Assembly (NCBI GenBank): GCA_013140495.1
Contig: JABFSR010000003.1
Span: 1-42,328 of the forward strand
Length of the DNA: 42,328 nucleotides
Origin: Verrucomicrobiota bacterium
GTDB taxonomy: Bacteria; Verrucomicrobiota; Verrucomicrobiia; Limisphaerales; JADLHS01
Direction of reading: 5' to 3'
The notes under the pieces are model-generated. The model was not told the DNA's origin. It worked only from the letters and a program-made list of their open reading frames with translations, and did no database searches. Position numbers and translations under genes: made by a program. Positions 8,945-16,338 of this stretch are shown in pieces. The stretch's first letter is position 1. Every line of letters begins with the position of its first letter.

Positions 8945-9778
8945 ATGAAATGGGAAATCATCCATCGCACGCATTACGCCTACGCCGGACCGGTGCGCGA
9001 CAGTTTCAATGAGGCGCGGCTCCAACCGTTCTCGGACGAGTGGCAGACGGTGGATCATTTTCTCCTGAAAGTTCTGCCAGCGGCGCGATTGCGACATCAC
9101 CACGATTTTTATTCCAACACGGTTCACCATTTCGAGATTGTCGAACCGCACACGACGTTGCTTGTCGAAAGCCATCTACGCGTGACGATCAAACCGCGAC
9201 CGTCGCTCGCCGAGACGGATTCACCGTGGCCGCTGGCGCGCATCGGTGAAGCGGCGCGGGAGACGCGGGTGTTCGACTTCTTGCAGGAGAGCCGATTTGT
9301 GGAGATGTCGCCGGAATTCTGGCGGCAAGCGATTGATGTGACAGACGGCGTGACCGACACCTGGCAAGCGGCGCTTGCTTTGATGCGTTGGGTTCATGCG
9401 AATCTGATCTATGTGCCAGCTTCAACGAGTGCGAACACTCATTCTCGCGACGTGTTGCGGGACAAGCGCGGCGTGTGTCAGGACTTTGCTCATGTGATGC
9501 TAGGTCTGTGTCGCTCGCTGAAAATTCCCGCGCTTTATGTGAGCGGTTATCTGGCGACGGAAATCGCCAGCGCAACTCATGCGTGGGTGGAGGTTTTGAT
9601 TCCCGGCATCGGCTGGCGACCGCTCGACCCGACGCATAATTGTCAGCCGGACGAAACTTACGTGAAGATCGCCGTCGGTCGCGATTACGCGGACGTTGCG
9701 CCGATCCGAGGGACTTACAAAGGTACAACTGAGCGAACGATGGACGTAAGTGTCCGCATTGAGCGTTCTCAATCGTAG
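8945..9778 (+). CDS. Transglutaminase-like cysteine peptidase family protein
   Basis: This 277-residue protein has an N-terminal bacterial transglutaminase domain (MKWEIIHRTHYAYAGPVRDS) and a transglutaminase core. The candidate triad is C178 (RGVCQDFAH), H212 (ATHAWVEV) and D228 (PLDPTHN). The length is usual for the short members of these operons. The start lies just after the stop of the frameshifted paralogue, so both belong to the ATP-grasp/alpha-E operon. Members are thought to hydrolyse or transfer amide-linked products made by the ATP-grasp partner; this is known only by prediction. It is the third transglutaminase-like gene within 8 kb. Confidence 0.92.
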   Translation: MKWEIIHRTHYAYAGPVRDSFNEARLQPFSDEWQTVDHFLLKVLPAARLRHHHDFYSNTVHHFEIVEPHTTLLVESHLRVTIKPRPSLAETDSPWPLARIGEAARETRVFDFLQESRFVEMSPEFWRQAIDVTDGVTDTWQAALALMRWVHANLIYVPASTSANTHSRDVLRDKRGVCQDFAHVMLGLCRSLKIPALYVSGYLATEIASATHAWVEVLIPGIGWRPLDPTHNCQPDETYVKIAVGRDYADVAPIRGTYKGTTERTMDVSVRIERSQS

Positions 9779-9879
9779 CCTTCAAACTCCGCACTTTTCA
9801 AACAACCGCCTTTTGCTACGCTCCCGTTCCCTTTGGGGCTTCGTTGACCTTCAACCCGGCGCGTTGTTCCACGGAATTT

Positions 9880-11097
9880 ATGGCATTGATCGTTCAGAAA
9901 TACGGCGGCACTTCGGTGGGCAACACCGACCGCATCAAAAACGTCGCCCGACGCGTGGCCGAATATCGGAATCGCGGCGACAAGGTTGTTGTCGTGGTTT
10001 CCGCGATGAGCGGTGTCACTGACGGTCTGATCAAGCTGGCCAAAGACATCGTGCCGCTGCCCAGCGAACGGGAGATGGACATGTTGCTCGCGACCGGGGA
10101 ACAACAAACCATCGCGCTCACGGCCATCGCGCTGCACGCGATCAACGTCCCGGCGGTTTCCATGACGGGCGCACAGGCTGGCATCGTCACGGACGGGGTT
10201 CACACCAAGGCCAAGATTCACAACATCTCGCCCAAGCAAGTTCACGACGCGCTCGATGCAGGGAGCGTCGTTATCGTCGCGGGTTTCCAAGGCGAAACCA
10301 AAGACGGACAAATCACGACGCTCGGACGCGGCGGTTCGGATTTGACGGCGATTGCGTTGGCCGCCGCATTGAAGGCGGACCTTTGCCAGATTTACACCGA
10401 CGTGGACGGCGTTTACACCGCCGATCCCCGCCTCGTGCCGGGCGCGCAGAAGCTGCCGGAGATTTCGTACGACGAAATGCTCGAACTCGCCAGCCTCGGC
10501 GCAAAGGTGATGCAGAGTCGCTCGGTTGAATTTGCCAAGAAGTTTGGCGTGGTGTTTGAAGTCCGCTCCAGTTTGAACGACAACCCCGGAACAATTGTGA
10601 AAGAAGAAACAAAAAGCATGGAAGGCGTCGTCGTGCGCGGCGTCTCGCTCGACAAAAATCAAGCCAAGGTCACCCTCGTGGGCGTGCCGGACAAACCCGG
10701 CATGGCGGCGCGCATTTTCAAAGCCATCGGCGACGCGACGGTGAACGTGGACATGATCGTGCAAAACATCAGCCACGGCAGCGGCTCACCCGCCACCGAC
10801 TTGTCGTTCACCGTGGACAAACCCGACTTGCTCAAAGCTCAAAAGGTCATTGAGGGTTTGAAACAGGAGATCGGCTACAAGGAAGTGTTGACCGACGAAA
10901 AGATCGGCAAGCTTTCCATCGTCGGTATCGGCATGAAGTCACATGCGGGCGTGGCGGGGAAATTATTTGAGACGCTCGCCAACGAGAGCGTGAACATCGG
11001 CATGATCTCCACGAGCGAAATCAAAATCTCCGTGACGATTGATCTCGCGAAAGGTGAGCAGGCGATCAAGGCAGTTCACAAGGCGTTCATCGGTTAG
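9880..11097 (+). CDS. lysC: Aspartate kinase
   Basis: This 405-residue enzyme phosphorylates L-aspartate, the first step toward lysine, threonine, methionine and diaminopimelate. The kinase domain starts with VQKYGGTSVGN (about residues 4-14) and includes GFQGETKDGQITTLGRGGSD. Two C-terminal ACT domains (about 265-400) begin near AKVTLVGVPDKPGM and would bind the feedback amino acids. I chose the ATG at 9880 because family members start directly with this motif; an upstream in-frame ATG at 9844 would add residues with no family similarity. It is convergent with the PEP-CTERM gene, whose stop lies five bases away. Confidence 0.96.
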   Translation: MALIVQKYGGTSVGNTDRIKNVARRVAEYRNRGDKVVVVVSAMSGVTDGLIKLAKDIVPLPSEREMDMLLATGEQQTIALTAIALHAINVPAVSMTGAQAGIVTDGVHTKAKIHNISPKQVHDALDAGSVVIVAGFQGETKDGQITTLGRGGSDLTAIALAAALKADLCQIYTDVDGVYTADPRLVPGAQKLPEISYDEMLELASLGAKVMQSRSVEFAKKFGVVFEVRSSLNDNPGTIVKEETKSMEGVVVRGVSLDKNQAKVTLVGVPDKPGMAARIFKAIGDATVNVDMIVQNISHGSGSPATDLSFTVDKPDLLKAQKVIEGLKQEIGYKEVLTDEKIGKLSIVGIGMKSHAGVAGKLFETLANESVNIGMISTSEIKISVTIDLAKGEQAIKAVHKAFIG

Positions 11098-11101
11098 GCA
11101 T

Positions 11102-11803
11102 TCATAGCGCGGTCAACCCTGACCGACTTCTCGCTCGCAGCAGAATCGCAAGCGCGCAAGCAATCATCACGGTTGCGTGTGGCTCTGGTACGGTTGCGAC
11201 TCCGAACGTCACGTTGTCCAGCATTTCCTCATGCGAGCCGGGGAGAAACTGTCCGCCGTCGTGGTAGATCAGGCTCGTGATGGATTGCGGAAACGCGACG
11301 CCGAAAAAGGTCCACAATCCGCGTTGTCCGGAAAAGTTGTAGGAGTAAGTTTGCCCGCCGACAAGATTCACCGTGAGCGTGGCGTTAAAGCTGGCGTTTG
11401 GTTCAATGCCTCCGGAGAAATCCGCGCCGAATGCGTTCCTGCCATTTGGAAGAAAGATTCCAACCGGATAACTCGAATCGAAATTCCAGAGATACTGTCC
11501 GTCGCCGGGAATGGGGGTTGGTTGAACAAACAGTCGGCTCTCGGCATTGGTGAAAGTCACACCTGACACGGATACGGGTGATGTGCCGGTACCAAACGGA
11601 TCGGTGAGTCCGCTGAAGGTGATTGTTGTTGGACTCGGAACTGGTCGTAGTGCCGCATTGAATGTCGTGCGGTCGGTGAACAGAACACCTTGGGCCGGTA
11701 CATCCCCATATCCCAACAGCGAAACAAGGCTGCACAGCAACAACCACCGGGCCGGTCCCGTTAAATAATTCCACAGGAGGGGCGTTGATCGTGAATTTGA
11801 CAT
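11102..11803 (-). CDS. PEP-CTERM sorting domain protein
   Basis: This 233-residue exported protein has an N-terminal signal segment (WLLLCSLVSLLGYGDVPAQG), a beta-rich middle, and a C-terminal VPEPHATVMIACALAILLRAR tail. That tail is the classic PEP motif, hydrophobic helix and Arg cluster recognised by exosortase. It is expected to be exported and processed at the envelope, as in exopolysaccharide-associated PEP-CTERM proteins; no catalytic motif is seen. The ATG at 11803 was chosen because the signal sequence follows it directly. The presence of this gene implies an exosortase elsewhere in the genome. Confidence 0.88.
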   Translation of the reverse strand: MSNSRSTPLLWNYLTGPARWLLLCSLVSLLGYGDVPAQGVLFTDRTTFNAALRPVPSPTTITFSGLTDPFGTGTSPVSVSGVTFTNAESRLFVQPTPIPGDGQYLWNFDSSYPVGIFLPNGRNAFGADFSGGIEPNASFNATLTVNLVGGQTYSYNFSGQRGLWTFFGVAFPQSITSLIYHDGGQFLPGSHEEMLDNVTFGVATVPEPHATVMIACALAILLRARSRSGLTAL

Positions 11804-11912
11804 GGCTGTCCTTTCGCAGATGAGGTTCAATGTTTGTCGAAAAATCTTCTCCCCGATGAACAAATTCGTCAAGCACGACAATGTCCTTTGAAACGTCACG
11901 TGCAGACGACCA

Positions 11913-13019
11913 TCAGCGCCTGCCAATGACCAGCGCGATCAAACCCGCCACGATCAATCCTCCCAGCACCGCGAAGAATATCTTCACCCAGCTCTTGGGA
12001 TACTTGCCCGCGATCGTGCCGGTGAAGCCGTTGATCACGACTTGAAAATTCTGCGCGCCATAATTGTAGGTCAGCAGCCACACCGGCGTGAGGATGTGCT
12101 TGAACGTCTGACCGGAATAATCCGTGTCCACGCTCAGGTTTCGTTGCGTGTCGCCGGGCACTTGTTGCGAGCAGAGCGCGGTGATTTTTCGATCCATCAC
12201 ATCCCGCGCAGACTTCGCGGCGTTCACGAGATCAATCTGGTAACGCTCCACCACCCAACCGGAGAGAAAACCGGCGTTGTAGGGCGCGAGTTCCTTGGTT
12301 GGGAACGGTTCAACCTTGCGGAGCAAATCCGGTTGCACGCCGCGCGAGGCGGGCACGAGTTCGTCATCGAAGAAATGATTCAGCGCGCCGGACGACCATT
12401 GCCAGCGGATTTTCTGCACCTGCCGCGTCTGCGATTTGCCATTGGCGTCGGTGTAATGTTCCGTCTCGTAGTAATAGTAACCCGACTCCGCCGTCCAATC
12501 CGCGTGAACCTGCGCGTCGAATGTCCAGTAAGGGATGTAAAGCCCCTTCACCGTGTCGGTGAGCGCGGCGTTCTTGAGTTTGTTCGGCGCGAACCAACGG
12601 CTGCCGTACCATTGGCGGATGCTTTCGCGCACCTGCGTTTCGCTGATTTTGAATGGCAACAAACTTTCCGGGCTGAACGCTTCCTTGATCTCCTTGTAGG
12701 GCACAAGCGCCGCCGAACCGCAGAAATCGCAGCGTTGTCCGACGCGTTCGGGATCAAACACCGAGATGGCCTGGCAACTCTGGCATTTGACCGAAGTCTT
12801 CTTCGCCTGCCAGCCGCGTTTGTCATCGGGGATGCCGCGAATCGCCGCGACCAGATCGTGCTCTGTGATAACCTGCTCTCCGGCGGCATCGAGTTCCATC
12901 TGCGCGGGCGAAGTCGTGCCGCAGAACGGGCAGATGAGCGATTGCTTGGCGGGATTCCATTCCGCCGCGGCCCCGCACGCCGGGCAGGAGAATTTCTTTT
13001 GGGCTGTGGCTTCAGGCAT
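11913..13019 (-). CDS. Zinc-ribbon protein with C-terminal membrane anchor
   Basis: This 368-residue protein carries an N-terminal zinc ribbon (C12/C15 and C30/C33) and a second one (C79/C82 and C97/C100). A soluble domain follows, rich in aromatic residues (SGYYYYETEHYTD), and the protein ends in a single transmembrane helix (WVKIFFAVLGGLIVAGLIALVI) and a short basic tail. The orientation is probably cytosolic N-terminus. Such proteins are sometimes annotated by their ribbons alone, and I know no firm function. It belongs to a neighbourhood with the SPFH protein and TFIIB-type ribbon protein to the right. A partial copy of its 5' end lies upstream at 13158-13203. Confidence 0.8.
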   Translation of the reverse strand: MPEATAQKKFSCPACGAAAEWNPAKQSLICPFCGTTSPAQMELDAAGEQVITEHDLVAAIRGIPDDKRGWQAKKTSVKCQSCQAISVFDPERVGQRCDFCGSAALVPYKEIKEAFSPESLLPFKISETQVRESIRQWYGSRWFAPNKLKNAALTDTVKGLYIPYWTFDAQVHADWTAESGYYYYETEHYTDANGKSQTRQVQKIRWQWSSGALNHFFDDELVPASRGVQPDLLRKVEPFPTKELAPYNAGFLSGWVVERYQIDLVNAAKSARDVMDRKITALCSQQVPGDTQRNLSVDTDYSGQTFKHILTPVWLLTYNYGAQNFQVVINGFTGTIAGKYPKSWVKIFFAVLGGLIVAGLIALVIGRR

Positions 13020-13027
13020 AAGACATG

Positions 13028-13142
13028 GGCAGGGGAATGTTGGGCAGAGGAATAAGGAAAAGCAACAGGGTCGAAGTAATGCCGGTCATACCCATGAAAC
13101 AATTCCCTTTGGAATTATTCCTCTGCCAATCATTCCCCTGCC
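13028..13142. repeat. Long inverted repeat of GGCAGGGGAATG type
   Basis: The 28-base arm at 13028-13055 (starting GGCAGGGGAATG and ending GGCAGAGGAATAA) matches the reverse complement of 13115-13142 at 26 of 28 positions. About 59 bases lie between the arms. The same building blocks recur three times at 16024-16151. It sits between the zinc-ribbon gene and its 5' remnant. It could be a non-autonomous mobile palindrome or a simple dispersed repeat. Confidence 0.75.
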
Positions 13143-13157
13143 ACTTCCTCCGCGCTG

Positions 13158-13203
13158 CTTCGCACGCCGGGCAGGAGAATTTCTTCTGGGGGATGGCTTC
13201 TCG
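13158..13203 (-). pseudogene. 5' remnant of the zinc-ribbon gene
   Basis: Read on the minus strand in the appropriate frame, this stretch encodes EAIPQKKFSCPACEAA. It closely matches the first residues of the zinc-ribbon protein at 11913-13019 (EATAQKKFSCPACGAA). It has no start codon and stops matching after about 16 codons. It begins immediately after the stop of the 111-residue gene at 13204. I interpret it as a partial duplicate left by insertion of the two-gene cassette on its right. Confidence 0.75.
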
Positions 13204-13539
13204 TTAATTGTTTGAAAAATCATCTCGAAATGGGTCGTCAAGGTTGGATGGCTGCTCGTCGTTGTAAGCGTGGACTTCGATATGAACACGTTCGGATGGA
13301 TGCACTGAAATCTCATCGCGAATGGTTTGTGGTAGAGTGGCAAGACCTTGGTCGCTAATTCTCCGAACGTCTAAAAGACGCACTGGAAGATAGCCTTCCG
13401 ATTCCAGTTTCGTTGCCGCCAAAATATGAGCGTCTGGAGCAATCCCCAAAACAACAACATGTGCCCACGCAACCCGGACCTCTGGATGCAGCGGGTTCGA
13501 CTGTTTCAGACGAACCTCAAATCGTAGATAATGTGCCAT
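13204..13539 (-). CDS. Hypothetical protein of 111 residues
   Basis: I do not recognise this family. The protein (MAHYLRFEVRLKQSNP start) looks soluble, probably alpha/beta, with an acidic C-terminus (DDPFRDDFSNN). No signal peptide or catalytic motif stands out. It follows an XRE-type regulator by 48 bases on the same strand, an arrangement shared by small regulator/effector or toxin-antitoxin cassettes, but I cannot assign such a role. Base composition is AT-richer than the flanking genes. Its TAA stop directly touches a remnant of the zinc-ribbon gene, suggesting that the regulator and this gene arrived together. Confidence 0.6.
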   Translation of the reverse strand: MAHYLRFEVRLKQSNPLHPEVRVAWAHVVVLGIAPDAHILAATKLESEGYLPVRLLDVRRISDQGLATLPQTIRDEISVHPSERVHIEVHAYNDEQPSNLDDPFRDDFSNN

Positions 13540-13587
13540 GTATGATGTTTGTGTAAGTGATATTGGCCTGATTCGGATATGACGGTT

Positions 13588-14010
13588 TTAGATACGTTTC
13601 TTCCTTGCGCCGTTTGTTGACTTCTTACCCATAAAAGAAGTGACCAGTTTGTGAAGGCAAATAATGATCTCATGGCGCTCAAGCTCCGAAAACGAGGCAA
13701 GCAACTCATTCAATTTTTTGGCATCTTCCGTTACGTTGTCCATTGGAGCGTTCAGAGGTTCAATTCTCAAATACTTAGCCTCATCGCCAATTTGTTCCTT
13801 GACCCACGCGATAACCAATTCAAGCCATTGTTCTTTGGTAGCACCAAGAAAATCAGCGATCAACTTAAGGGTGCTGAGTTTGATGGTGCTATCGCCGCGT
13901 TGAATCTTGGAGAAAGTCTCTCTGCTTATCTCTGCGCCAGCGCATAGTGCGGCGCTAGTTCTCTCTCCTTTGAGCAACAAAATCTTGTGGGCAAGGTTGG
14001 TGACTTTCAT
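13588..14010 (-). CDS. XRE-type helix-turn-helix regulator
   Basis: This 140-residue cytosolic protein begins with a lambda-repressor-like domain (about residues 5-55), where SRETFSKIQRGDSTIKLSTL is the recognition region. A helical C-terminal half of unknown role and a Lys/Arg-rich tail (KKSTNGARKKRI) follow. The ATG at 14010 was chosen because the HTH starts there; an upstream in-frame ATG at 14046 adds nothing family-like. It probably controls its own cassette with the downstream 111-residue gene. The composition is AT-richer than its neighbours, and the pair splits a zinc-ribbon/SPFH neighbourhood, so horizontal arrival is likely. Confidence 0.82.
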   Translation of the reverse strand: MKVTNLAHKILLLKGERTSAALCAGAEISRETFSKIQRGDSTIKLSTLKLIADFLGATKEQWLELVIAWVKEQIGDEAKYLRIEPLNAPMDNVTEDAKKLNELLASFSELERHEIIICLHKLVTSFMGKKSTNGARKKRI

Positions 14011-14075
14011 TGAGGTTGAATATATCAGCGCCACAATGGATGTCAACTAGAAATTGGCAACGCCCATTATTTATA

Positions 14076-15140
14076 TCAAGACTTCAAAAACTCATCCAGT
14101 GCTGCTTTGGTCACGCGCCACGTTGAGCCGATCTTCTTGCCTTTGAGTTCACCTTTTTCCAGCGTGGTCAACACGTCGGCTTCGCTCACGCCAAGAGCTT
14201 TGGCGACATCGCTCGTGCCGAGCAGTTCTGGAATTCCACCCGCCCCTGGAATCACCGGGGGCACTGCTGATGGCGTGGTTTGTTGCGCGCCCATCGCGGC
14301 CATCATCTGTTGGCCCATTGCAAGGCCCGCGCCGAGTTGTGCGGCGGTGTTGGCCATGCCACCACCGTCGCCGCCTTTGCCCATCGCTTCGGCCATCTGA
14401 AATTTCACGTAGTCGTTCAGGTTGCCAATCGCCTGCATGCTGCTGCGTTTGTCAATCGCCTGTTCCACTTCCGGCGGCACAGACACGTTCTCGACGATGA
14501 AGCTGCTGATCTCGATGCCGTATTTGCTAACAACGGCCGGATTGATGGCGGGCAGCAACGCTTCGCCCAGTTCCGAGTAACGCGAGGCGACGTCGAGCAC
14601 CGGCACTTTGGCCGACGCGAGCGCATCGGTGAACACGCTCACGATGCGCGAGCGCATGGTGTCCGCAAATTCGTCGAGGCGAAAATGATCGTCCGTGCCC
14701 GCGACTTCCTTGAGGAATGTTTTCACGTCCACGACCTTGAAATCAAACGTGCCATAGGCGCGGGCGCGCACGATGCCAAAATCCGTGTCGCGCATCATGA
14801 TGGGATTGGCCGTGCCCCACTTGTTGCCGGTGAACAGGCGCGTGTTGACGTAGTAAATGTCCGCCTTGAACGGCGATTCGAGGCCGTACTTCCAGCCCTT
14901 GAGCGTGGAGAGGATTGGGATGTTGTCGGTGACGAGCGTGTGTTTGCCCGGGCCGAATGTATCGCCGAACTGGCCAAGATAGATGAACTGTGCCGTTTGC
15001 GATTCGCGCACGATGAGTTGCGCGCCGCGTTTGATTTCCTTGTCCTCGTCCGGGAAGCGCCACGAGAGCGTATCGCGCGAGTCGTCCTGCCATTGGATGA
15101 TTTCGAGGAACTGCGTTTTAAGATAATCCATCAAGCCCAT
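14076..15140 (-). CDS. SPFH/Band-7 protein with C-terminal excisionase-like HTH
   Basis: This 354-residue protein belongs to the SPFH family related to the 'virion core protein' group. The N-terminal and central SPFH domain covers about 1-250 (GLMDYLKTQFLEIIQWQDDS; later SFIVENVSVPPEVEQAIDKR). A Gly/Ala/Met-rich linker (about 255-300) follows. The last ~50 residues (TSDVAKALGVSEADVLTTLE to TKAALDEFLKS) read as a MerR/excisionase-like helix-turn-helix. Family members more often carry a zinc ribbon at this end. The start at 15140 is preceded by an AAAGG ribosome-binding site. It is divergent from the zinc-ribbon gene at 15276. A role in a membrane-associated or stress complex is an inference. 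Confidence 0.85.
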   Translation of the reverse strand: MGLMDYLKTQFLEIIQWQDDSRDTLSWRFPDEDKEIKRGAQLIVRESQTAQFIYLGQFGDTFGPGKHTLVTDNIPILSTLKGWKYGLESPFKADIYYVNTRLFTGNKWGTANPIMMRDTDFGIVRARAYGTFDFKVVDVKTFLKEVAGTDDHFRLDEFADTMRSRIVSVFTDALASAKVPVLDVASRYSELGEALLPAINPAVVSKYGIEISSFIVENVSVPPEVEQAIDKRSSMQAIGNLNDYVKFQMAEAMGKGGDGGGMANTAAQLGAGLAMGQQMMAAMGAQQTTPSAVPPVIPGAGGIPELLGTSDVAKALGVSEADVLTTLEKGELKGKKIGSTWRVTKAALDEFLKS

Positions 15141-15275
15141 AATTTGCCTTTCGTTAAGTTGGCGTATCATTGTCCCGACGCGCAAAAGTGGGAAGAATAA
15201 TTTCGCGCGATTTGTGTAATCGGGCCGCGAGAGTATGAACTTGCGTAACCTGCGGCGCGCTGAGAATTTCCACGC

Positions 15276-16004
15276 ATGGCAGCACAATCACTCAATTGCC
15301 CGAACTGCGGCGCGGCGGCGTCATCGGAAGCCACACGCTGTGAACATTGCAATTCACGCCTCGCAACCGTGGCGTGCCCGGCGTGTTTCGGAATGATATT
15401 TCTGGGCGCGAAGTTTTGTTCCCACTGTGGAATGGAGGTTCAGCGTGTCGAAACTCGCACCGATGCGGTGTGCAATTGCCCGCGCTGTCGCGTGAACACC
15501 AAGGAGATTACGCTCGGTCAGACCAGGCTTCGCGAATGTCGCGTGTGCGAAGGTCTATGGGTGGACAGTGTCGCGCTGCACCAAATCTGCACCGACCGCG
15601 AACGGCAGGCGGCCATTCTGGGCATCGCAGCGGCATTGCCTCCGACCGCGCAGCTTCCGATTGAGCGCGTTCGCTATGTGCCGTGTCCGGTCTGCCGCGA
15701 ACTCATGAACCGCGTCAACTTTGCGAATTGCTCGAACGTCATTGTGGATGTTTGCAGGACGCACGGGACATGGTTCGACAAGGATGAGCTGCATCGCATC
15801 GTGAAGTTCATCACCGCCGGAGGAATGGATGTGGCTCGCGCGAAGGAGATGGAGGAGTTGGATCGCAAACGCCGCGAACTGGAGGCCGCGCGAAATACTG
15901 CTGCTTCAAATGATAGAGGCTCGAATTATCATTACGATTACGGCTCGCGGGAGAATGCCCTGACGCTGGCTGCCGGTGCGCTCATCAGTTCATTCTTCGA
16001 TTGA
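15276..16004 (+). CDS. Multi zinc-ribbon (DZANK/TFIIB-type) protein
   Basis: This 242-residue protein contains four zinc-ribbon modules. A double N-terminal ribbon has C8/C11-C22/C25 and C34/C37-C48/C51. Two zf-TFIIB-like units follow, one with C68/C71 and C88/C91 (RECRVCEGLWVD) and one near CPVCRELMNRVNF followed by HGTWFDKDELHRIV. The C-terminus has a charged helix and a YHYDYGSRENA stretch. It is divergent from the SPFH gene with about 135 bases between the starts, so the two may share a control region. Ribbon/SPFH pairs suggest a scaffold or protein-interaction role; the function is unproven. Confidence 0.82.
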   Translation: MAAQSLNCPNCGAAASSEATRCEHCNSRLATVACPACFGMIFLGAKFCSHCGMEVQRVETRTDAVCNCPRCRVNTKEITLGQTRLRECRVCEGLWVDSVALHQICTDRERQAAILGIAAALPPTAQLPIERVRYVPCPVCRELMNRVNFANCSNVIVDVCRTHGTWFDKDELHRIVKFITAGGMDVARAKEMEELDRKRRELEAARNTAASNDRGSNYHYDYGSRENALTLAAGALISSFFD

Positions 16005-16023
16005 CGGAAAGTTTTCCCGAATT

Positions 16024-16151
16024 GGCAAGGGAATGAACGGCAAAGGAATGTTTTGAACTGGCCCGTAGAAACAGCCTCTGTTTTTCCCCATTCCCCTGCC
16101 AAACATTCCTCTGCTTTTTGGTTTCGGCAGGGGAATGTGTGGCAGAGGAAT
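16024..16151. repeat. Three copies of the GGCAGGGGAATG repeat unit
   Basis: Units with the pattern GGCA-RGGGAATG, a short spacer, then GGCA-RAGGAAT occur at 16024-16050 (+), 16090-16114 (inverted) and 16126-16151 (+). The same units form the inverted repeat at 13028-13142. They lie in the 334-base non-coding gap between the zinc-ribbon gene and moeB, where I see no gene. Confidence 0.7.
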
Positions 16152-16234
16152 CAAAGTCGTTGGCTTGATTTCTTTCGTAACTCACCTACGCTGCAAGCTT
16201 GAACTAGGGGAACGGTACAGTTTGGTAGCAGGGC

Positions 16235-16301
16235 GGAGCGCCGAGCATTGCTCGGCTTTGGTTTTCAGTCCCGCCTCGTGCCGAGCAATGCTCGGCGCTC
16301 C
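16235..16301. repeat. 22-base perfect inverted repeat upstream of moeB
   Basis: The arm at 16235-16256 (GGAGCGCCGAGCATTGCTCG then GC) is the exact reverse complement of 16280-16301, with 23 bases between. Each arm contains its own near-palindrome (GCCGAGCA/TGCTCGGC), so the element can form a large cruciform. It ends 37 bases before the moeB start. The structure resembles dispersed REP/MITE-like palindromes; a regulatory hairpin is also possible. Confidence 0.8.
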
Positions 16302-16338
16302 CAAAGTCAACACTGCTCGAATCTGTTTCGATTTGATT

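Noticed and set aside
9769..10776. Minus-strand open frame of 335 residues opposite lysC
   Set aside because: Antisense of aspartate kinase; His/Arg/Asp-rich with no domain.
11110..11125. CGGTCA/TGACCG hairpin as a bidirectional terminator between lysC and the PEP-CTERM gene
   Set aside because: The stem is short, lies inside the coding end of the PEP-CTERM gene and has no T run.
13028..16151. GGCAGGGGAATG units as a CRISPR array
   Set aside because: Spacing is irregular, orientation is mixed and there are no uniform spacers or cas genes.
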